Translations under genes and position numbers: made by a program
Shown: piece after piece, positions 52,762-61,900 of the stretch
Layout: each line of letters starts with the position of its first letter
How positions within the stretch are numbered: the first letter of the stretch is position 1
Notes under the pieces: model-generated
Told to the model about the DNA's origin: nothing
The model's input: only the letters and a program-made list of their open reading frames with translations
Database searches by the model: none
Source: Rhizobium sp. ACO-34A
GTDB lineage: Bacteria > Pseudomonadota > Alphaproteobacteria > Rhizobiales > Rhizobiaceae
NCBI GenBank assembly: GCA_002600635.1
Contig: CP021371.1
Location: forward strand, 1,367,001 to 1,431,000
Reading direction: 5' to 3'
DNA: 64,000 nt

Positions 52762-54339
52762 ATGGCATCCTCTCCCGTCGATCTCTCTCGCGCTCTGGTG
52801 ATGGAGCCGACCGCGGCAGGTGACTGGCTGGTCATCCTTCCGGTGGCGCTTTGCCTGTTCTGCGGCGCGGTGCTCCTGATGATGCGCCATTCGATCCGGC
52901 TGCATCCTTACGTCGCCATTCCTGGCCTCGTCGCGCTGGTGCTCACCGATGCGGCGCTTCTGGCGCGGGTTATTTCCGAAGGGCCGGTGACCATGATGAT
53001 GGGCCGCTGGCTACCGCCCTTCGGCATCGCATTTACGGTCGATCTCACCGGCGCGCTGCTGGCATTTGCGTCAGCGCTGGTGGCGCTTGCCGGCGGCGTC
53101 TATGCCTTGAAGGACATCGGCTCGAGCGGTCGTCGCTACGGCTTCTATCCCTTCCTGATGGTGATGATGGCCGGCGTCTCCGGCGCCTTCCTGACGGGCG
53201 ACATCTTCAATCTCTATGTCTGGTTCGAGGTCCTGCTGATCTCGTCCTTCGGCCTGCTGATCCTCGGCTCCGAGCGGGAACAGATCGATGGCGCGCTGAA
53301 ATATGCGGTGCTGAACCTCATCGCCACCACGCTCTTCCTCATTTCCGTCGGCTATCTCTACGCCGTCTTCGGTACGCTCAACATGGCCGATATCGCGGCC
53401 AGGGCCGACGAACTCCGGGAAACCGCGCCGCTGATGACGCTGGCCGGGCTCTTCCTGCTGGCCTTCGGCATGAAGGCGGCTGCCTTTCCGGTGAATTTCT
53501 GGCTGCCTGCCTCCTATCACACGCCCCGCATCGTGGTCTCGGCGCTGTTTGCCGGCCTGCTCACGAAGGTCGGGGTCTACGCGCTGTTTCGCGTCATGGT
53601 CATGCTGCTGCCGGTCGAGCGCGAGGCGCTGAGCCTCGTCATCGCGATCGCCGCAGCGCTCACCATGGTTCTCGGCGCGCTCGGCGCGCTGGCGCAGTCG
53701 GATATTCGCCGTCTCCTCGGTTTCGTCGTCATTGCCGGCATCGGCAACATGCTGGCCGGCATCGCCATCGGCGGCGAGGCCGGGCTGGCCGCGGCAATCG
53801 CCTATGCGCTGCATTCGATCGTGCTGATGACCGCGCTTTATCTGCTGGCCGGCGTGGCAGCCCGCCTTGGCGGCTCCTACCGGCTGGAAAAGCTTGGTGG
53901 TCTCTGGACCGCTGCACCGATCTTCGGCGGGTTGTCGCTGGCCCTGTTCTTCGCCGCCAGCGGCTTGCCGCCGTTTTCCGGCTTCTGGCCCAAGGCCATG
54001 CTGGTCAAGGCGTCGCTCGATATCGGCGCGTGGTGGCTGGCGGGCGCGGTGCTGGTGTCCGGCTTCATCACCACCATCGCCTTCGGTCGCCTGTTCCTGC
54101 TCGCCTACTGGCGGCCGGCCTTTGCCGGAACAGGGGAGGGCGAAACTCCGGCCGCAGCGCTTGCGGCACCGAAAGTCAACCTTGTCGAAATCCTGCCCAT
54201 CGCAGCACTTGCCGCCCTGATCGTCGGCTTCGGCCTGTTTCCGGAAAAGCTGATTTCCGTGAGCCAGGACGCATCGATCGGCCTCGGCAATCCATCCGCT
54301 TATTATCACTCGGTATTCCCGTCGGGAGGTGGCCGATGA
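52762..54339 (+). CDS. mnhD: Mrp/Pha antiporter subunit D
   Basis: A 525-residue NuoN/M-like membrane subunit with about 14 hydrophobic segments. FNLYVWFEVLLISSFGLLILG holds the conserved Glu and AAAFPVNFWLPASYHTPRIVVSALFAGLLTKVGVYAL the conserved Lys. The N-terminal MASSPVDLSRALVMEP reads unlike other MnhD starts, probably because the repeats displaced the old start region. ATG at 52762. It overlaps subunit E. Confidence 0.95.
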   Translation: MASSPVDLSRALVMEPTAAGDWLVILPVALCLFCGAVLLMMRHSIRLHPYVAIPGLVALVLTDAALLARVISEGPVTMMMGRWLPPFGIAFTVDLTGALLAFASALVALAGGVYALKDIGSSGRRYGFYPFLMVMMAGVSGAFLTGDIFNLYVWFEVLLISSFGLLILGSEREQIDGALKYAVLNLIATTLFLISVGYLYAVFGTLNMADIAARADELRETAPLMTLAGLFLLAFGMKAAAFPVNFWLPASYHTPRIVVSALFAGLLTKVGVYALFRVMVMLLPVEREALSLVIAIAAALTMVLGALGALAQSDIRRLLGFVVIAGIGNMLAGIAIGGEAGLAAAIAYALHSIVLMTALYLLAGVAARLGGSYRLEKLGGLWTAAPIFGGLSLALFFAASGLPPFSGFWPKAMLVKASLDIGAWWLAGAVLVSGFITTIAFGRLFLLAYWRPAFAGTGEGETPAAALAAPKVNLVEILPIAALAALIVGFGLFPEKLISVSQDASIGLGNPSAYYHSVFPSGGGR

Positions 54340-54809
54340 TGTTTTATGCGCTCGCTCTTCCCATGGCCGTCATCTGGCTGGCGATCACCGGCAGCGCCTC
54401 GCTGCACAACCTGTTTCTCGGCCTCGTCGTTTCGCTACTGTCACTCAGCCTCATTCGCGAACAGACCGCCACGAAAGGCTATCCGATCCGGCCTCTGCGC
54501 GTGGCGCTGCTTATCGGGCTCTTCTTCGCGGAACTGGCGAAATCCGCCTTCAAGGTGGCGGTGCTGGTGGTAAAGCCGAGGATGGAGATAAAGCCGGGTA
54601 TCTTCGCCTATCCCCTGACGGTGAAAGGGGATTTTGAAATCGCCTTGCTCGCCAATCTCATCACGCTCACGCCCGGCACGTTGTCCGTCGATGTTTCGGA
54701 GGATCGCAAGACGCTCTACGTGCACGCGCTCGATTGCTCCGACGTGGAGGGCGCCAGGCGCGATATCGCCGACGGTTTCGAGCGCCGGATCAGGGAGGCC
54801 TTCGAATGA
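54336..54809 (+). CDS. mnhE: Mrp/Pha antiporter subunit E
   Basis: A 157-residue subunit with two hydrophobic segments ([32 protein letters not shown]) and the MnhE block [41 protein letters not shown] at 54336 with GGGAGG 5 nt upstream, overlapping the D stop (ATGATG). Confidence 0.94.
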   Translation: MMFYALALPMAVIWLAITGSASLHNLFLGLVVSLLSLSLIREQTATKGYPIRPLRVALLIGLFFAELAKSAFKVAVLVVKPRMEIKPGIFAYPLTVKGDFEIALLANLITLTPGTLSVDVSEDRKTLYVHALDCSDVEGARRDIADGFERRIREAFE

Positions 54810-55213
54810 TCGCCGCCGACACAATCATCCCGATGGCCTGCAATTTCGCGCTCGTCGTGCTCGGGATCTCCCTGCTGCTGACCGTCTACCGCGTGGTACG
54901 GGGACCGACGCTTCCCGATCGGGTGCTGGCGCTCGACATGCTGGTCGGCATCGCCATCGGGTTCATCGCCGTCATCGCGATCCGCACCGGCTATACGCTT
55001 TATGTCGATATCGCCATCTCGCTCGGGCTCGTCGGTTTCCTCGCAACCGTGGCCTTCGCCCGCTTCATCCTTGCCCGAGGCATCGGGGGAGAGCGACCGG
55101 CCGAGGATGGTCCATTGCTGTTGCTGGAAATCGGCGGGGATCCCAAGGTTGACCGAAAGGACGAAAGGTCTGCCAATGCCGCGAATGATCCCTCCGGGAA
55201 AGGTATGGAATGA
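54806..55213 (+). CDS. mnhF: Mrp/Pha antiporter subunit F
   Basis: A 135-residue subunit with three hydrophobic segments and the MnhF signature [19 protein letters not shown]. The C-terminal tail of about 40 residues is polar and longer than usual (typical length about 95). ATG at 54806 overlaps subunit E by 4 bases. Confidence 0.94.
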   Translation: MIAADTIIPMACNFALVVLGISLLLTVYRVVRGPTLPDRVLALDMLVGIAIGFIAVIAIRTGYTLYVDIAISLGLVGFLATVAFARFILARGIGGERPAEDGPLLLLEIGGDPKVDRKDERSANAANDPSGKGME

Positions 55214-55548
55214 TGGCGACCGTTCTTTCCATCCTCACCGCGATGCTCATCGTTCTGGGCGCTCTCTTCGCGCTCGTTGCGGCCATCGGAATCAACCGTC
55301 TACCCGATCTCTATACCCGCATGCACGCAGCATCGAAGGCCGGTACTGTCGGTTCCGGCCTGCTTTTACTTGCGCTTGGTATTTATTCCGGAGATATCGC
55401 CGTTTTCAGCCGTGCCCTGGCAGGTTTCTTCTTCTTCATACTGACGGCGCCACTGTCGGCCCATCTGCTTGCGCGGGCCGCCCATCGGCTGGGATACACT
55501 TTATCCACCGTTTCCGTCGTGGATGAATTGAAGAACAAGAACCCTTAA
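55210..55548 (+). CDS. mnhG: Mrp/Pha antiporter subunit G
   Basis: A 112-residue last subunit with three hydrophobic segments and the MnhG motif [24 protein letters not shown] at 55210 overlaps subunit F by 4 bases. It closes the operon; no clear terminator follows. Confidence 0.95.
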   Translation: MMATVLSILTAMLIVLGALFALVAAIGINRLPDLYTRMHAASKAGTVGSGLLLLALGIYSGDIAVFSRALAGFFFFILTAPLSAHLLARAAHRLGYTLSTVSVVDELKNKNP

Positions 55549-55985
55549 GTACTGGTCTGTTAAGTGCCCTGATATTCAGGAAGTTTCACTGTCTGTGCTC
55601 TGTCAACACGCGCATGCTTCGGATTATAAGGAATATAAGGTATGCGGGCTCCCCATAATTGGTGAAAATTATTAATTGGACATTTTTCGCGATGGTGATA
55701 ATCGAATTAGTCAAGCACAGATCTTGATAACTTGGCTTTTGCAACGAAAAGATCATCCGGCCTTTGTTGTATTCAAAAAATACTACACTTGAAGGAATTC
55801 GTGTCGTTGTAAAGACAGGTGCGGGATCGGGCAGGATATGTCCGCTGTGTCAGTTCGGAGTCTAGGGGTGGATTCCACGTCGGAAACGACAGGGCCGTCA
55901 CGGAAGTCATCGCCTGTTTGCTTAAGGAGTGGCGTCGGCTTTTCGGCAGGCGCCTGGCAAGCATTCTTTGAACAGGAGAACTTAA
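55549..55985. promoter_or_regulatory. 437-bp low-GC leader upstream of mucR
   Basis: Between mnhG and mucR. About 55625-55800 is clearly poorer in G+C than the rest of the window, with several short A/T runs (AATTGGTGAAAATTATTAATTGG). MucR/Ros proteins bind AT-rich sites and repress their own genes, so this is the likely autoregulatory region. No further gene or hairpin seen. Confidence 0.5.
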
Positions 55986-56414
55986 ATGACTGAAACTGCA
56001 TATGGCCAGGGCCATGATCTGTTGGTGGAACTGACCGCTGACATCGTGGCGGCCTATGTCAGCAACCACGTGGTGCCGGTCGCAGACCTCGCCAACCTGA
56101 TTTCCGACGTCCATTCGGCCCTGAGCAACACCTCTTCGCCGGCGCCCGTCGTTTCGGTCGTCGAGAAGCAGAAGCCGGCTGTCGCTGTACGCAAGTCGGT
56201 GCAGGACGACCAGATCATCTGCCTGGAATGTGGCGGGGCCTTCAAGTCGCTGAAGCGCCATCTGATGACCCATCACAATCTCGGCCCGGAAGAATACCGC
56301 GAAAAGTGGGATCTGCCGGTCGATTACCCGATGGTTGCACCCGCCTATGCCGAGGCTCGTTCGCGCCTCGCCAAGGAAATGGGCCTGGGCCAGCGTCGCA
56401 AGCGCGGCAAGTGA
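55986..56414 (+). CDS. mucR: MucR/Ros zinc-finger transcriptional regulator
   Basis: A 142-residue global regulator of exopolysaccharide, motility and symbiosis or virulence genes in rhizobia. The zinc finger is [19 protein letters not shown] (C79, C82, H92, H96), followed by the [20 protein letters not shown] region and a basic tail (GQRRKRGK). The N-terminal half drives oligomerisation. ATG at 55986 has AGGAG 8 nt upstream. A terminator follows. Confidence 0.97.
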   Translation: MTETAYGQGHDLLVELTADIVAAYVSNHVVPVADLANLISDVHSALSNTSSPAPVVSVVEKQKPAVAVRKSVQDDQIICLECGGAFKSLKRHLMTHHNLGPEEYREKWDLPVDYPMVAPAYAEARSRLAKEMGLGQRRKRGK

Positions 56415-56433
56415 ACCTTACGCTCTGAAACGG

Positions 56434-56460
56434 AAAAACCGGGCATCGCCCGGTTTTTTT
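56434..56460 (+). terminator. intrinsic terminator of mucR
   Basis: Stem ACCGGGC/GCCCGGT flanked by an A run before and seven Ts after it, starting about 20 bp after the mucR stop. Confidence 0.9.
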
Positions 56461-56613
56461 ATGCCTTCGGAGAGGAAATTAATCCCAAAAATAAACCGTG
56501 ACGAAATGAAAAGATAAGCGAAATCAGCAAATTTCGTTGCGCATGACACTTTTCGCATCCCCGTTTTTCGTTGATGGTGTATGAATAAATTCCTACAATT
56601 TGGGAGTATTCAT

Positions 56614-56991
56614 ATGACGCCAGATATTACCCTGCCTCCCCCCGTTTCGGAACCGACGAAAGTAACGTCCGACCGCCGTATCCTGTGCATGATCGTCCGC
56701 CAGATGACCTCGGAAATGCTGGCGATGACGGGTGACGGCTCCGGCAAGTCGCGCGGCGACCGCCGCCGCATGATCTGCCATGTCCGCCAGATCGCCATGT
56801 ATGTCTGCCACGTGGCGCTGCAGATGCCACTTTCGGAAATCGGCGAGGCCTTCGGGCGCGACCGCACTACGGTCGCCCATTCCTGCCATGTGGTGGAAGA
56901 CCGGCGTGACGATCCGGGTTTCGATACCTTCGTGGCGAGCGTCGAGCGGCTGGCCGAAACCCTGCTTCTCCTTCCGGGGAGCCGCCCATGA
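56614..56991 (+). CDS. DnaA domain IV-like helix-turn-helix protein
   Basis: A 125-residue protein. Its second half (about 50-115) matches the DNA-binding domain of DnaA: RQIAMYVCHVALQMPLSEIGEAFGRDRTTVAHSCHVVED, including the RDRTTVAHS motif. The ATPase domain is absent, so it is not an initiator; it may compete for DnaA boxes or act as a regulator. ATG at 56614 with GGGAG 8 nt upstream. It overlaps the next gene (ATGA). Confidence 0.87.
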   Translation: MTPDITLPPPVSEPTKVTSDRRILCMIVRQMTSEMLAMTGDGSGKSRGDRRRMICHVRQIAMYVCHVALQMPLSEIGEAFGRDRTTVAHSCHVVEDRRDDPGFDTFVASVERLAETLLLLPGSRP

Positions 56992-57863
56992 GAACGGCGT
57001 CCTCTCAAAAAGCCCCGGCAGCCGGCGTTCCGGGCGCCGGGATCGAAACCGCCGGTCGGCGTCCGTTGCTACGTCTCCTGCGGGTGTCGTTGAAGGGGCC
57101 TTTGACCATAATAGGAATGGAGGGAGCGACCGCTCTTCTGGAAGCCGAAGATGGCGCAACATTTCAGGTTCCGCTTGCCGTGCTGCGCCATTCCGTGTCT
57201 TCGGGGCTGCTGTCGCGTGAGGGTAACCGTCTCACGGCTTGCGAGGGTACCCGCACATGGCTGCGCCGCGCCATGGCCAGCAATGGGGCCAGCAATGGGG
57301 CCAGTGACGGCGAGGATGCCTTCGCCGGCCAGCATCGCGATATCGTCACCGGAACGGTGGAAGTCGCGCAGGTGCGCACCACCGTCCGGCGTAACATGGC
57401 GGAGTCGCCACTTTCGGCTCTCTCGAGGCTGAAGGAGAAGTCGGGTGAGGCCTATCTCGGCGAGGAGGCGCTTGCAGCCGGCGACAGGTTCGCCGCCGAT
57501 TTCGAGCGCGCCGGCCTTCAGCCGCGCATCACCGCCTCCTGGGAGCCGCGACTGGCGAGCAGGGTGAGAGGTCAGCCTTCAGCCGCCGGAGACCTCACGG
57601 ATTCCGCTCTGGGTGCGCGCGACCGGCTGAATGCGGCCATCGAGGCCGTGGGGCCGGAGCTTTCCGGCGTTGTGCTCGATGTCTGCTGCTTCATGAAGGG
57701 GCTGGAAACCGTCGAGCGGGAACGGCAGTGGCCGGCGCGCTCCGCCAAGCTGATGCTGCGCACCGGGTTGATGGCGCTTGCCCGACACTATGCTCCGCCC
57801 TCGCGGCAAAGCCGCCGCGCGCATCGCTGGGGTGCCGGGGATTACCGCCCGGAACTCGGGTGA
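56988..57863 (+). CDS. DUF6456 protein, predicted DNA-binding
   Basis: A 291-residue protein coupled to the DnaA-like gene by an ATGA overlap. The C-terminal half (about 130-280: SPLSALSRLKEKSGEAYLGEEALAAGDRFAADFERAGLQP, then LDVCCFMKGLETVERERQWPARSAKLMLRTGLMALARHY) is the DUF6456 region seen only in alphaproteobacteria. It has a tandem GASNGAS direct repeat near residue 100. Function unknown; DNA-binding is suggested by the partner gene. Confidence 0.82.
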   Translation: MRTASSQKAPAAGVPGAGIETAGRRPLLRLLRVSLKGPLTIIGMEGATALLEAEDGATFQVPLAVLRHSVSSGLLSREGNRLTACEGTRTWLRRAMASNGASNGASDGEDAFAGQHRDIVTGTVEVAQVRTTVRRNMAESPLSALSRLKEKSGEAYLGEEALAAGDRFAADFERAGLQPRITASWEPRLASRVRGQPSAAGDLTDSALGARDRLNAAIEAVGPELSGVVLDVCCFMKGLETVERERQWPARSAKLMLRTGLMALARHYAPPSRQSRRAHRWGAGDYRPELG

Positions 57864-57872
57864 GGGGCGCGG

Positions 57873-58307
57873 TCAGGATGTTGCGGAGGAAGCTACCAGC
57901 TGGCGGGCGGCCTCCTCGCGGATCCGCTGGATCATCGAGCGCAGACCGTTGGCGCGCTGGGCCGAAAGGTGTTCGATCAGGCCGATCTGGGAGAAAAGCT
58001 CGATGGCGTCGAGCTTGGCGATCTCGGAGGCGTGCTTGCCGGAATAGGCAGCGAGCACGATCGCCACCAGCCCCCGCACGATATGCGCGTCGCTGTCGCC
58101 GGAAAAATCGATGACCGGATCGTCGCCCCCATGCACGCGGGTGGAAAGCCATACCTGGCTCGCGCAGCCCTTCACCTTGTTTTCTGCCGTCTTCTCGGTC
58201 TCCGGCAGATCCGGCAAGGCCTTGCCGAGCTCGATGACATAGCGATAGCGATCCTCCCAGTCATCGAGATAGGCGAAGTCGTCGATCATCTGCTGCAATG
58301 TCGTCAT
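57873..58307 (-). CDS. sufE: SufE cysteine desulfurase activator
   Basis: A 144-residue sulfur-transfer protein for SufS in Fe-S cluster assembly. The acceptor cysteine is C48 in VKGCASQVW, with WEDRYRYVIELGKALPDLP upstream as in other SufE proteins. ATG at 58307. No other suf gene is near, so it is an isolated copy. It converges with the DUF6456 gene. Confidence 0.94.
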   Translation of the reverse strand: MTTLQQMIDDFAYLDDWEDRYRYVIELGKALPDLPETEKTAENKVKGCASQVWLSTRVHGGDDPVIDFSGDSDAHIVRGLVAIVLAAYSGKHASEIAKLDAIELFSQIGLIEHLSAQRANGLRSMIQRIREEAARQLVASSATS

Positions 58308-58374
58308 GGCGTCGGAAGTCCTTGCTGTTCCCCCTGGATATAGGTGATCCCAGGCAAAGATGGAACAGTTCCAA

Positions 58375-58521
58375 GCATGTCGCGCAAAAGTGTGGGCGGT
58401 TTTGCGATCACGACATGCGAGAAGGAAGCATGTCGCGCAAAAGTGTGGGCGGTTTTGCGGTTACGACATGCGGGAAGGAAGGCATGTCGCGCAAAAGTGT
58501 GCCGCAGTTTTGCGAGTTGCG
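58375..58521. repeat. triplicated hairpin repeat, unit about 53 bp
   Basis: Three head-to-tail units start at 58375, 58428 and 58482. Units 1 and 2 begin GCATGTCGCGCAAAAGTG, contain GGCGGTTTTGCG and end CGACATGC, so each folds into a GCATGTCG/CGACATGC stem. The third is truncated. It lies between the divergent sufE start and the kinase gene end. Confidence 0.85.
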
Positions 58522-58522
58522 G

Positions 58523-59179
58523 TCAGGTCTCGGCCTGATAGACGATATCGGCCCGGCTTCCGAAGGTCTCGAAATACGGGACCGAATATGTGCGCCGGAG
58601 GCTTTCCATGACGGCCGCGCGGGCGGCATCCCCCTTCGACCGCTGAAGGCCGCGCTCGGCCACGATCTCCGCGGGCGTTTCGACCAGTACCACAAGGTCC
58701 AGCGCAGTTCTGACGGCGGGATGCAGCAGGTAGATGCAGTCGCAAAGGATGAGCGCGGGACCATCTTCCGCAATGCGCACCTGATACCGCCCGTCCAGTT
58801 CGCCGGTTTCTCTGTTCCATGCCCGGTCATGGGTGTGTATCCGCTTGTTCTTCAGATCATCGAGAGCTGCGAGGATGTGATCGAAGGAATACCAGTTCAT
58901 CGGGTTCTCGATGAACGCCATATGCTCGGCAATTCCCGATCTCCGCGCTTCGGCAATGAGCGCCTGCCGCTCGGTGTGGCTGTGGGTGGAGAACCGGTCG
59001 CAGTCCAGGCGAACCGCGTTGACGGAAGATGCCGCGATGATCTGGCCGCAAAGGGTTGTCTTGCCGGAACCTGCCACGCCGCATATCTCGACAATGAGGA
59101 CGTCCTGACCTTGCAGCCTGTCCTCTAGGTGACGACTGAGTGCGTCAGGAGTGCGGAGGGTGGGAATACCGGGTTCCAA
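58523..59179 (-). CDS. uridine-kinase-like P-loop protein
   Basis: A 218-residue protein with a Walker A motif VAGSGKTT and the following DCDRFSTHS and WNRETGELDGRYQVR, as in uridine kinase/phosphoribulokinase-like NTPases. TTG at 59179 is taken because GGAGG lies 6 nt upstream; the frame extends to 59347 without support. The last 20 residues (FETFGSRADIVYQAET) are complete. A true substrate cannot be named. The 249 bp to 59428 show nothing. Confidence 0.82.
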   Translation of the reverse strand: MEPGIPTLRTPDALSRHLEDRLQGQDVLIVEICGVAGSGKTTLCGQIIAASSVNAVRLDCDRFSTHSHTERQALIAEARRSGIAEHMAFIENPMNWYSFDHILAALDDLKNKRIHTHDRAWNRETGELDGRYQVRIAEDGPALILCDCIYLLHPAVRTALDLVVLVETPAEIVAERGLQRSKGDAARAAVMESLRRTYSVPYFETFGSRADIVYQAET

Positions 59180-59428
59180 GACTGCCTCCGATCGGGTCGC
59201 ACCGAGGCTTTGCGGCTGCGACCTGTATCTCGCTTGCCGGAAACTAGTCGATTCCCCCTGTGCCTGAAAAGAAAAATGCCGCGCGGGGTTTCCTCCGCGC
59301 GGCCCGGCAATATGCCGCAAGTTCCTGTGGGACAGGCAGACAGGCACCTGAACCGGTCCGGCAAGGCGGACGGTCGGTTTCGATGCAAGAGGTTGGCGGG
59401 GTCACGGGACCGGACCCCGGAAGACTGT

Positions 59429-59920
59429 TCAAAGTTTCGGCGGGGTGTAAGGCTTCGGGCCGTTGCCGTTCTTCGGGCGCGGCTCCGGGGTCACAGTGCC
59501 GGTGATGATTTCGGAAATCGTGGCGGGCTCGGCGGCAGGCCTGGTTTCGGCGGCGGCAATCGCCGGCTTCACGGTTGCCGGCTTCAGCGGCATGCCCGGA
59601 GCGGCAGTCTCCGCCTTGCCGTCGTCGGCAAACTGGCTGTCGAGGATCTGATAGGCGACATAGGCGCCCTCGCGGGCCCGGTGGCCGAGGGCGGTAAGCG
59701 TTTCGGCACCCTTTTCGCAGACGTCGGGCTTCTCGGTGCAGATGGCGGAAATGTATTGATAGGCGTCGGTCGCGACGGTGATTGCGTCGCCGAGCGCGAA
59801 TTTCGAGCCGGTCGCTTCATCCGTTTCGGGCTGAGTGCCGAAATACGACAGCGCGACCAGCACCATCGAAAACCAGAACGTTCCCTTGATCAGAAACCAC
59901 ATCGTCTTCACCAATCCCAT
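59429..59920 (-). CDS. DUF5330 family single-pass membrane protein
   Basis: A 163-residue protein with an N-terminal hydrophobic segment (MWFLIKGTFWFSMVLVALSYF). The DUF5330 core has FALGDAITVATDAYQYISAICTEKPDVCEKG with two cysteines, then a Pro/Ala-rich tail. Found in rhizobia, function unknown. ATG at 59920. The region to 60352 is the upstream region of the divergent histidine kinase. Confidence 0.8.
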   Translation of the reverse strand: MGLVKTMWFLIKGTFWFSMVLVALSYFGTQPETDEATGSKFALGDAITVATDAYQYISAICTEKPDVCEKGAETLTALGHRAREGAYVAYQILDSQFADDGKAETAAPGMPLKPATVKPAIAAAETRPAAEPATISEIITGTVTPEPRPKNGNGPKPYTPPKL

Positions 59921-60285
59921 GTTGCCGGTCGTGCCCGGCCTGCGCCGGGTTGTTTCCCGGTCGTCTGGAGCAAAGGTATCGGCGGGGTGCAAAGATCGCT
60001 TTTCAAAACTTCCTCGGATTCGCGCCAAATTCGATTAAAAGTTGAACGATCTGCCTTTGAGGGGCATTTGCTGAGAAGTTTAGCGGTCGACGTTAAGCAT
60101 AACTATGGCGAAGGCCCGGCAATCCACCGGCTTTGCCGCGACGGCGCTGCCACAAAAGTTAACGTGGTGGAGAAATATGAGACAATTCCGTCGCTTACGT
60201 CCCGTTAACCACGATTTTGAAAGCTTCGTCGATTTGTCTCGATATGGATCAGAGGCGCCCTCGGAGGGGTGTTGAAAGCCTTCAC

Positions 60286-60300
60286 CTTATCTTTTCCTTA
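60286..60300. promoter_or_regulatory. CtrA-type box candidate before the DivJ-like kinase
   Basis: TTAT-N7-TTAA is one base from the CtrA consensus TTAA-N7-TTAA and lies 52 bp before the start codon. A further half-like site, TTAACCAC, occurs near 60206-60213. The rest of the 432-bp gap 59921-60352 shows no gene or hairpin. Confidence 0.4.
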
Positions 60301-60352
60301 AGCGCGGAAGGCCTATGTTCGGCTCACGAAATGAGTCGTTTCGCGAGTATGT

Positions 60353-61900
60353 ATGGTGTCGGTATTGCGTAACATTGCGGGTAGAGCGGAGGCGATCGTC
60401 GATCGTACGGCCGGCAACTGCCTGTCGTGGAGCGCCAACGGCGATCCGGCCGTTTCAGGCGAAGTCGTGCTCGTCCGCCGCCTTGCCGCGGGCTTTGTAA
60501 TTCCGCTCGTCGCGGTGCCGCTTATTCTCTCTTTCATTCTCGGACCGGCCACCGCCCTGCCGCTTGGCGTGACGCTGGTGATCGCCGCTTTTCTTGTCTC
60601 CTGCGTTCTCATGGTCGCTGGCCATCGCCAGGGCTCCGCCGAGCGCGAGAAGGAAGAAGAGCAACGCCCGGCTGATCTGTCCGTCGATTTCTGCCCCGGT
60701 CTCGTGCTGGGCCTCGATGCCGCCGGTATCGTCCGCACGGCCGGTGGCCGCGACCGTGACTGGTACCTTTCCTTCCTGCGCGATCCCTTCGGCCGCGCCT
60801 TCGTCGAGCAGATCCATGTCTCCGACCGCATCGCCTTCGTCCAGTCGATGGATGAACTGCGTCAGGGCGTGGATGCGGTCATCATCGACCTCAGGCTCGA
60901 GCGTCCGGCCCTCGGCTTCGCCCATGCCCAGTTCATGCATGTGCGTCTGGATATGTCGGCCGAGCGTTCGCTCGACGGCTCGCTCCGCGCGATCCATGCC
61001 CAGATGCTCGACATTGCCGGTGAAATGCAGATCCGTGACATGGCTTCCCGCCGGGAAGACGAGGCCGCCGCCGCCCATGAGGCGAAGTCGCGTTTCCTCG
61101 CTGCCGTCAGCCACGAACTGCGCACTCCGCTCAATGCCATCCTCGGCTTTTCGGACATTCTCGCCGGTGAGTATTTCGGCAAGCTCGAAAACGACCGTCA
61201 GCGCGAATATGTCCAGCTGATCCGCCAGTCGGGCGCTCATCTCCTGTCGGTGGTCAATGCCATGCTCGACATGAGCAAGATCGAGGCCGGCCGTTACGAA
61301 CTGCTGATGGAAACCTTCCCGATCGCCGAAGCGGTTGCCGAATGCGAAAAGATGCTGTCGCTGCAGGCCGCCAGCAAGGGTGTCTCGCTGACGAGCCGCC
61401 TGCCGCGCGGTCTTGGCGATGTCGTGGCCGATGGTCGCGCCGTCCGTCAGGTCTTGATCAATCTCGTCGGGAATGCGATCAAGTTTACGGAAGCGGGCGG
61501 CGCCGTCATTATCGACGCGACGCGCGAAGGTTCGCAGCTCAAGATCGTCGTCAGCGATACCGGCATCGGCATCGCGCCCGAGAAGATGGCGCTGGTTGGC
61601 AAGCCTTTCACGCAGATCCACGATGGTCTGAACCGCAACCACGAGGGATCGGGCCTCGGCCTGTCGCTGGTAAAGGGGCTGACGGCCCTCCACGGCGGTA
61701 CCTTCAGGATGGAAAGCCGTCCGGGCGAGGGCACGGTGGTCACCGTGACGCTGCCGGCGGACGGTTCCGGTGCGGCGGCCGTGGCCGCAGAAGACAATAC
61801 GGTCGAGTTTCCGCCGCGGCTGAAGCCGCTGGAAATGCAGGTCCGCGAACTGGGCAGGAAAGAAACTGTGCATGACGAAGCGAAAGCAAAAATCGCCTGA
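60353..61900 (+). CDS. divJ: sensor histidine kinase, DivJ-like
   Basis: A 515-residue inner-membrane kinase. Two hydrophobic segments at about 46-64 and 70-90, a PAS-like region (about 110-225), then HisKA with the phospho-accepting H254 in AAVSHELRTPLNAIL and the ATPase domain (INLVGNAIKFT, VSDTGIGIAPE, GSGLGLSLVKGL). It resembles DivJ/PleC kinases that act on the cell-cycle regulator DivK. As I recall, mucR and divJ are neighbours in S. meliloti too (SMc00058/SMc00059), which supports the name. It overlaps the next gene by 29 bp. Confidence 0.87.
   Translation: MVSVLRNIAGRAEAIVDRTAGNCLSWSANGDPAVSGEVVLVRRLAAGFVIPLVAVPLILSFILGPATALPLGVTLVIAAFLVSCVLMVAGHRQGSAEREKEEEQRPADLSVDFCPGLVLGLDAAGIVRTAGGRDRDWYLSFLRDPFGRAFVEQIHVSDRIAFVQSMDELRQGVDAVIIDLRLERPALGFAHAQFMHVRLDMSAERSLDGSLRAIHAQMLDIAGEMQIRDMASRREDEAAAAHEAKSRFLAAVSHELRTPLNAILGFSDILAGEYFGKLENDRQREYVQLIRQSGAHLLSVVNAMLDMSKIEAGRYELLMETFPIAEAVAECEKMLSLQAASKGVSLTSRLPRGLGDVVADGRAVRQVLINLVGNAIKFTEAGGAVIIDATREGSQLKIVVSDTGIGIAPEKMALVGKPFTQIHDGLNRNHEGSGLGLSLVKGLTALHGGTFRMESRPGEGTVVTVTLPADGSGAAAVAAEDNTVEFPPRLKPLEMQVRELGRKETVHDEAKAKIA

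Noticed and set aside
52229..52762. frame after mnhC beginning MDLAKMLT
   Set aside because: It translates across two known repeat elements, so the product has no coding character; its first codons may be a relic of the old mnhD start.
58375..58521. CRISPR-like array
   Set aside because: Three adjoining units without variable spacers and with internal hairpins; no cas genes nearby.
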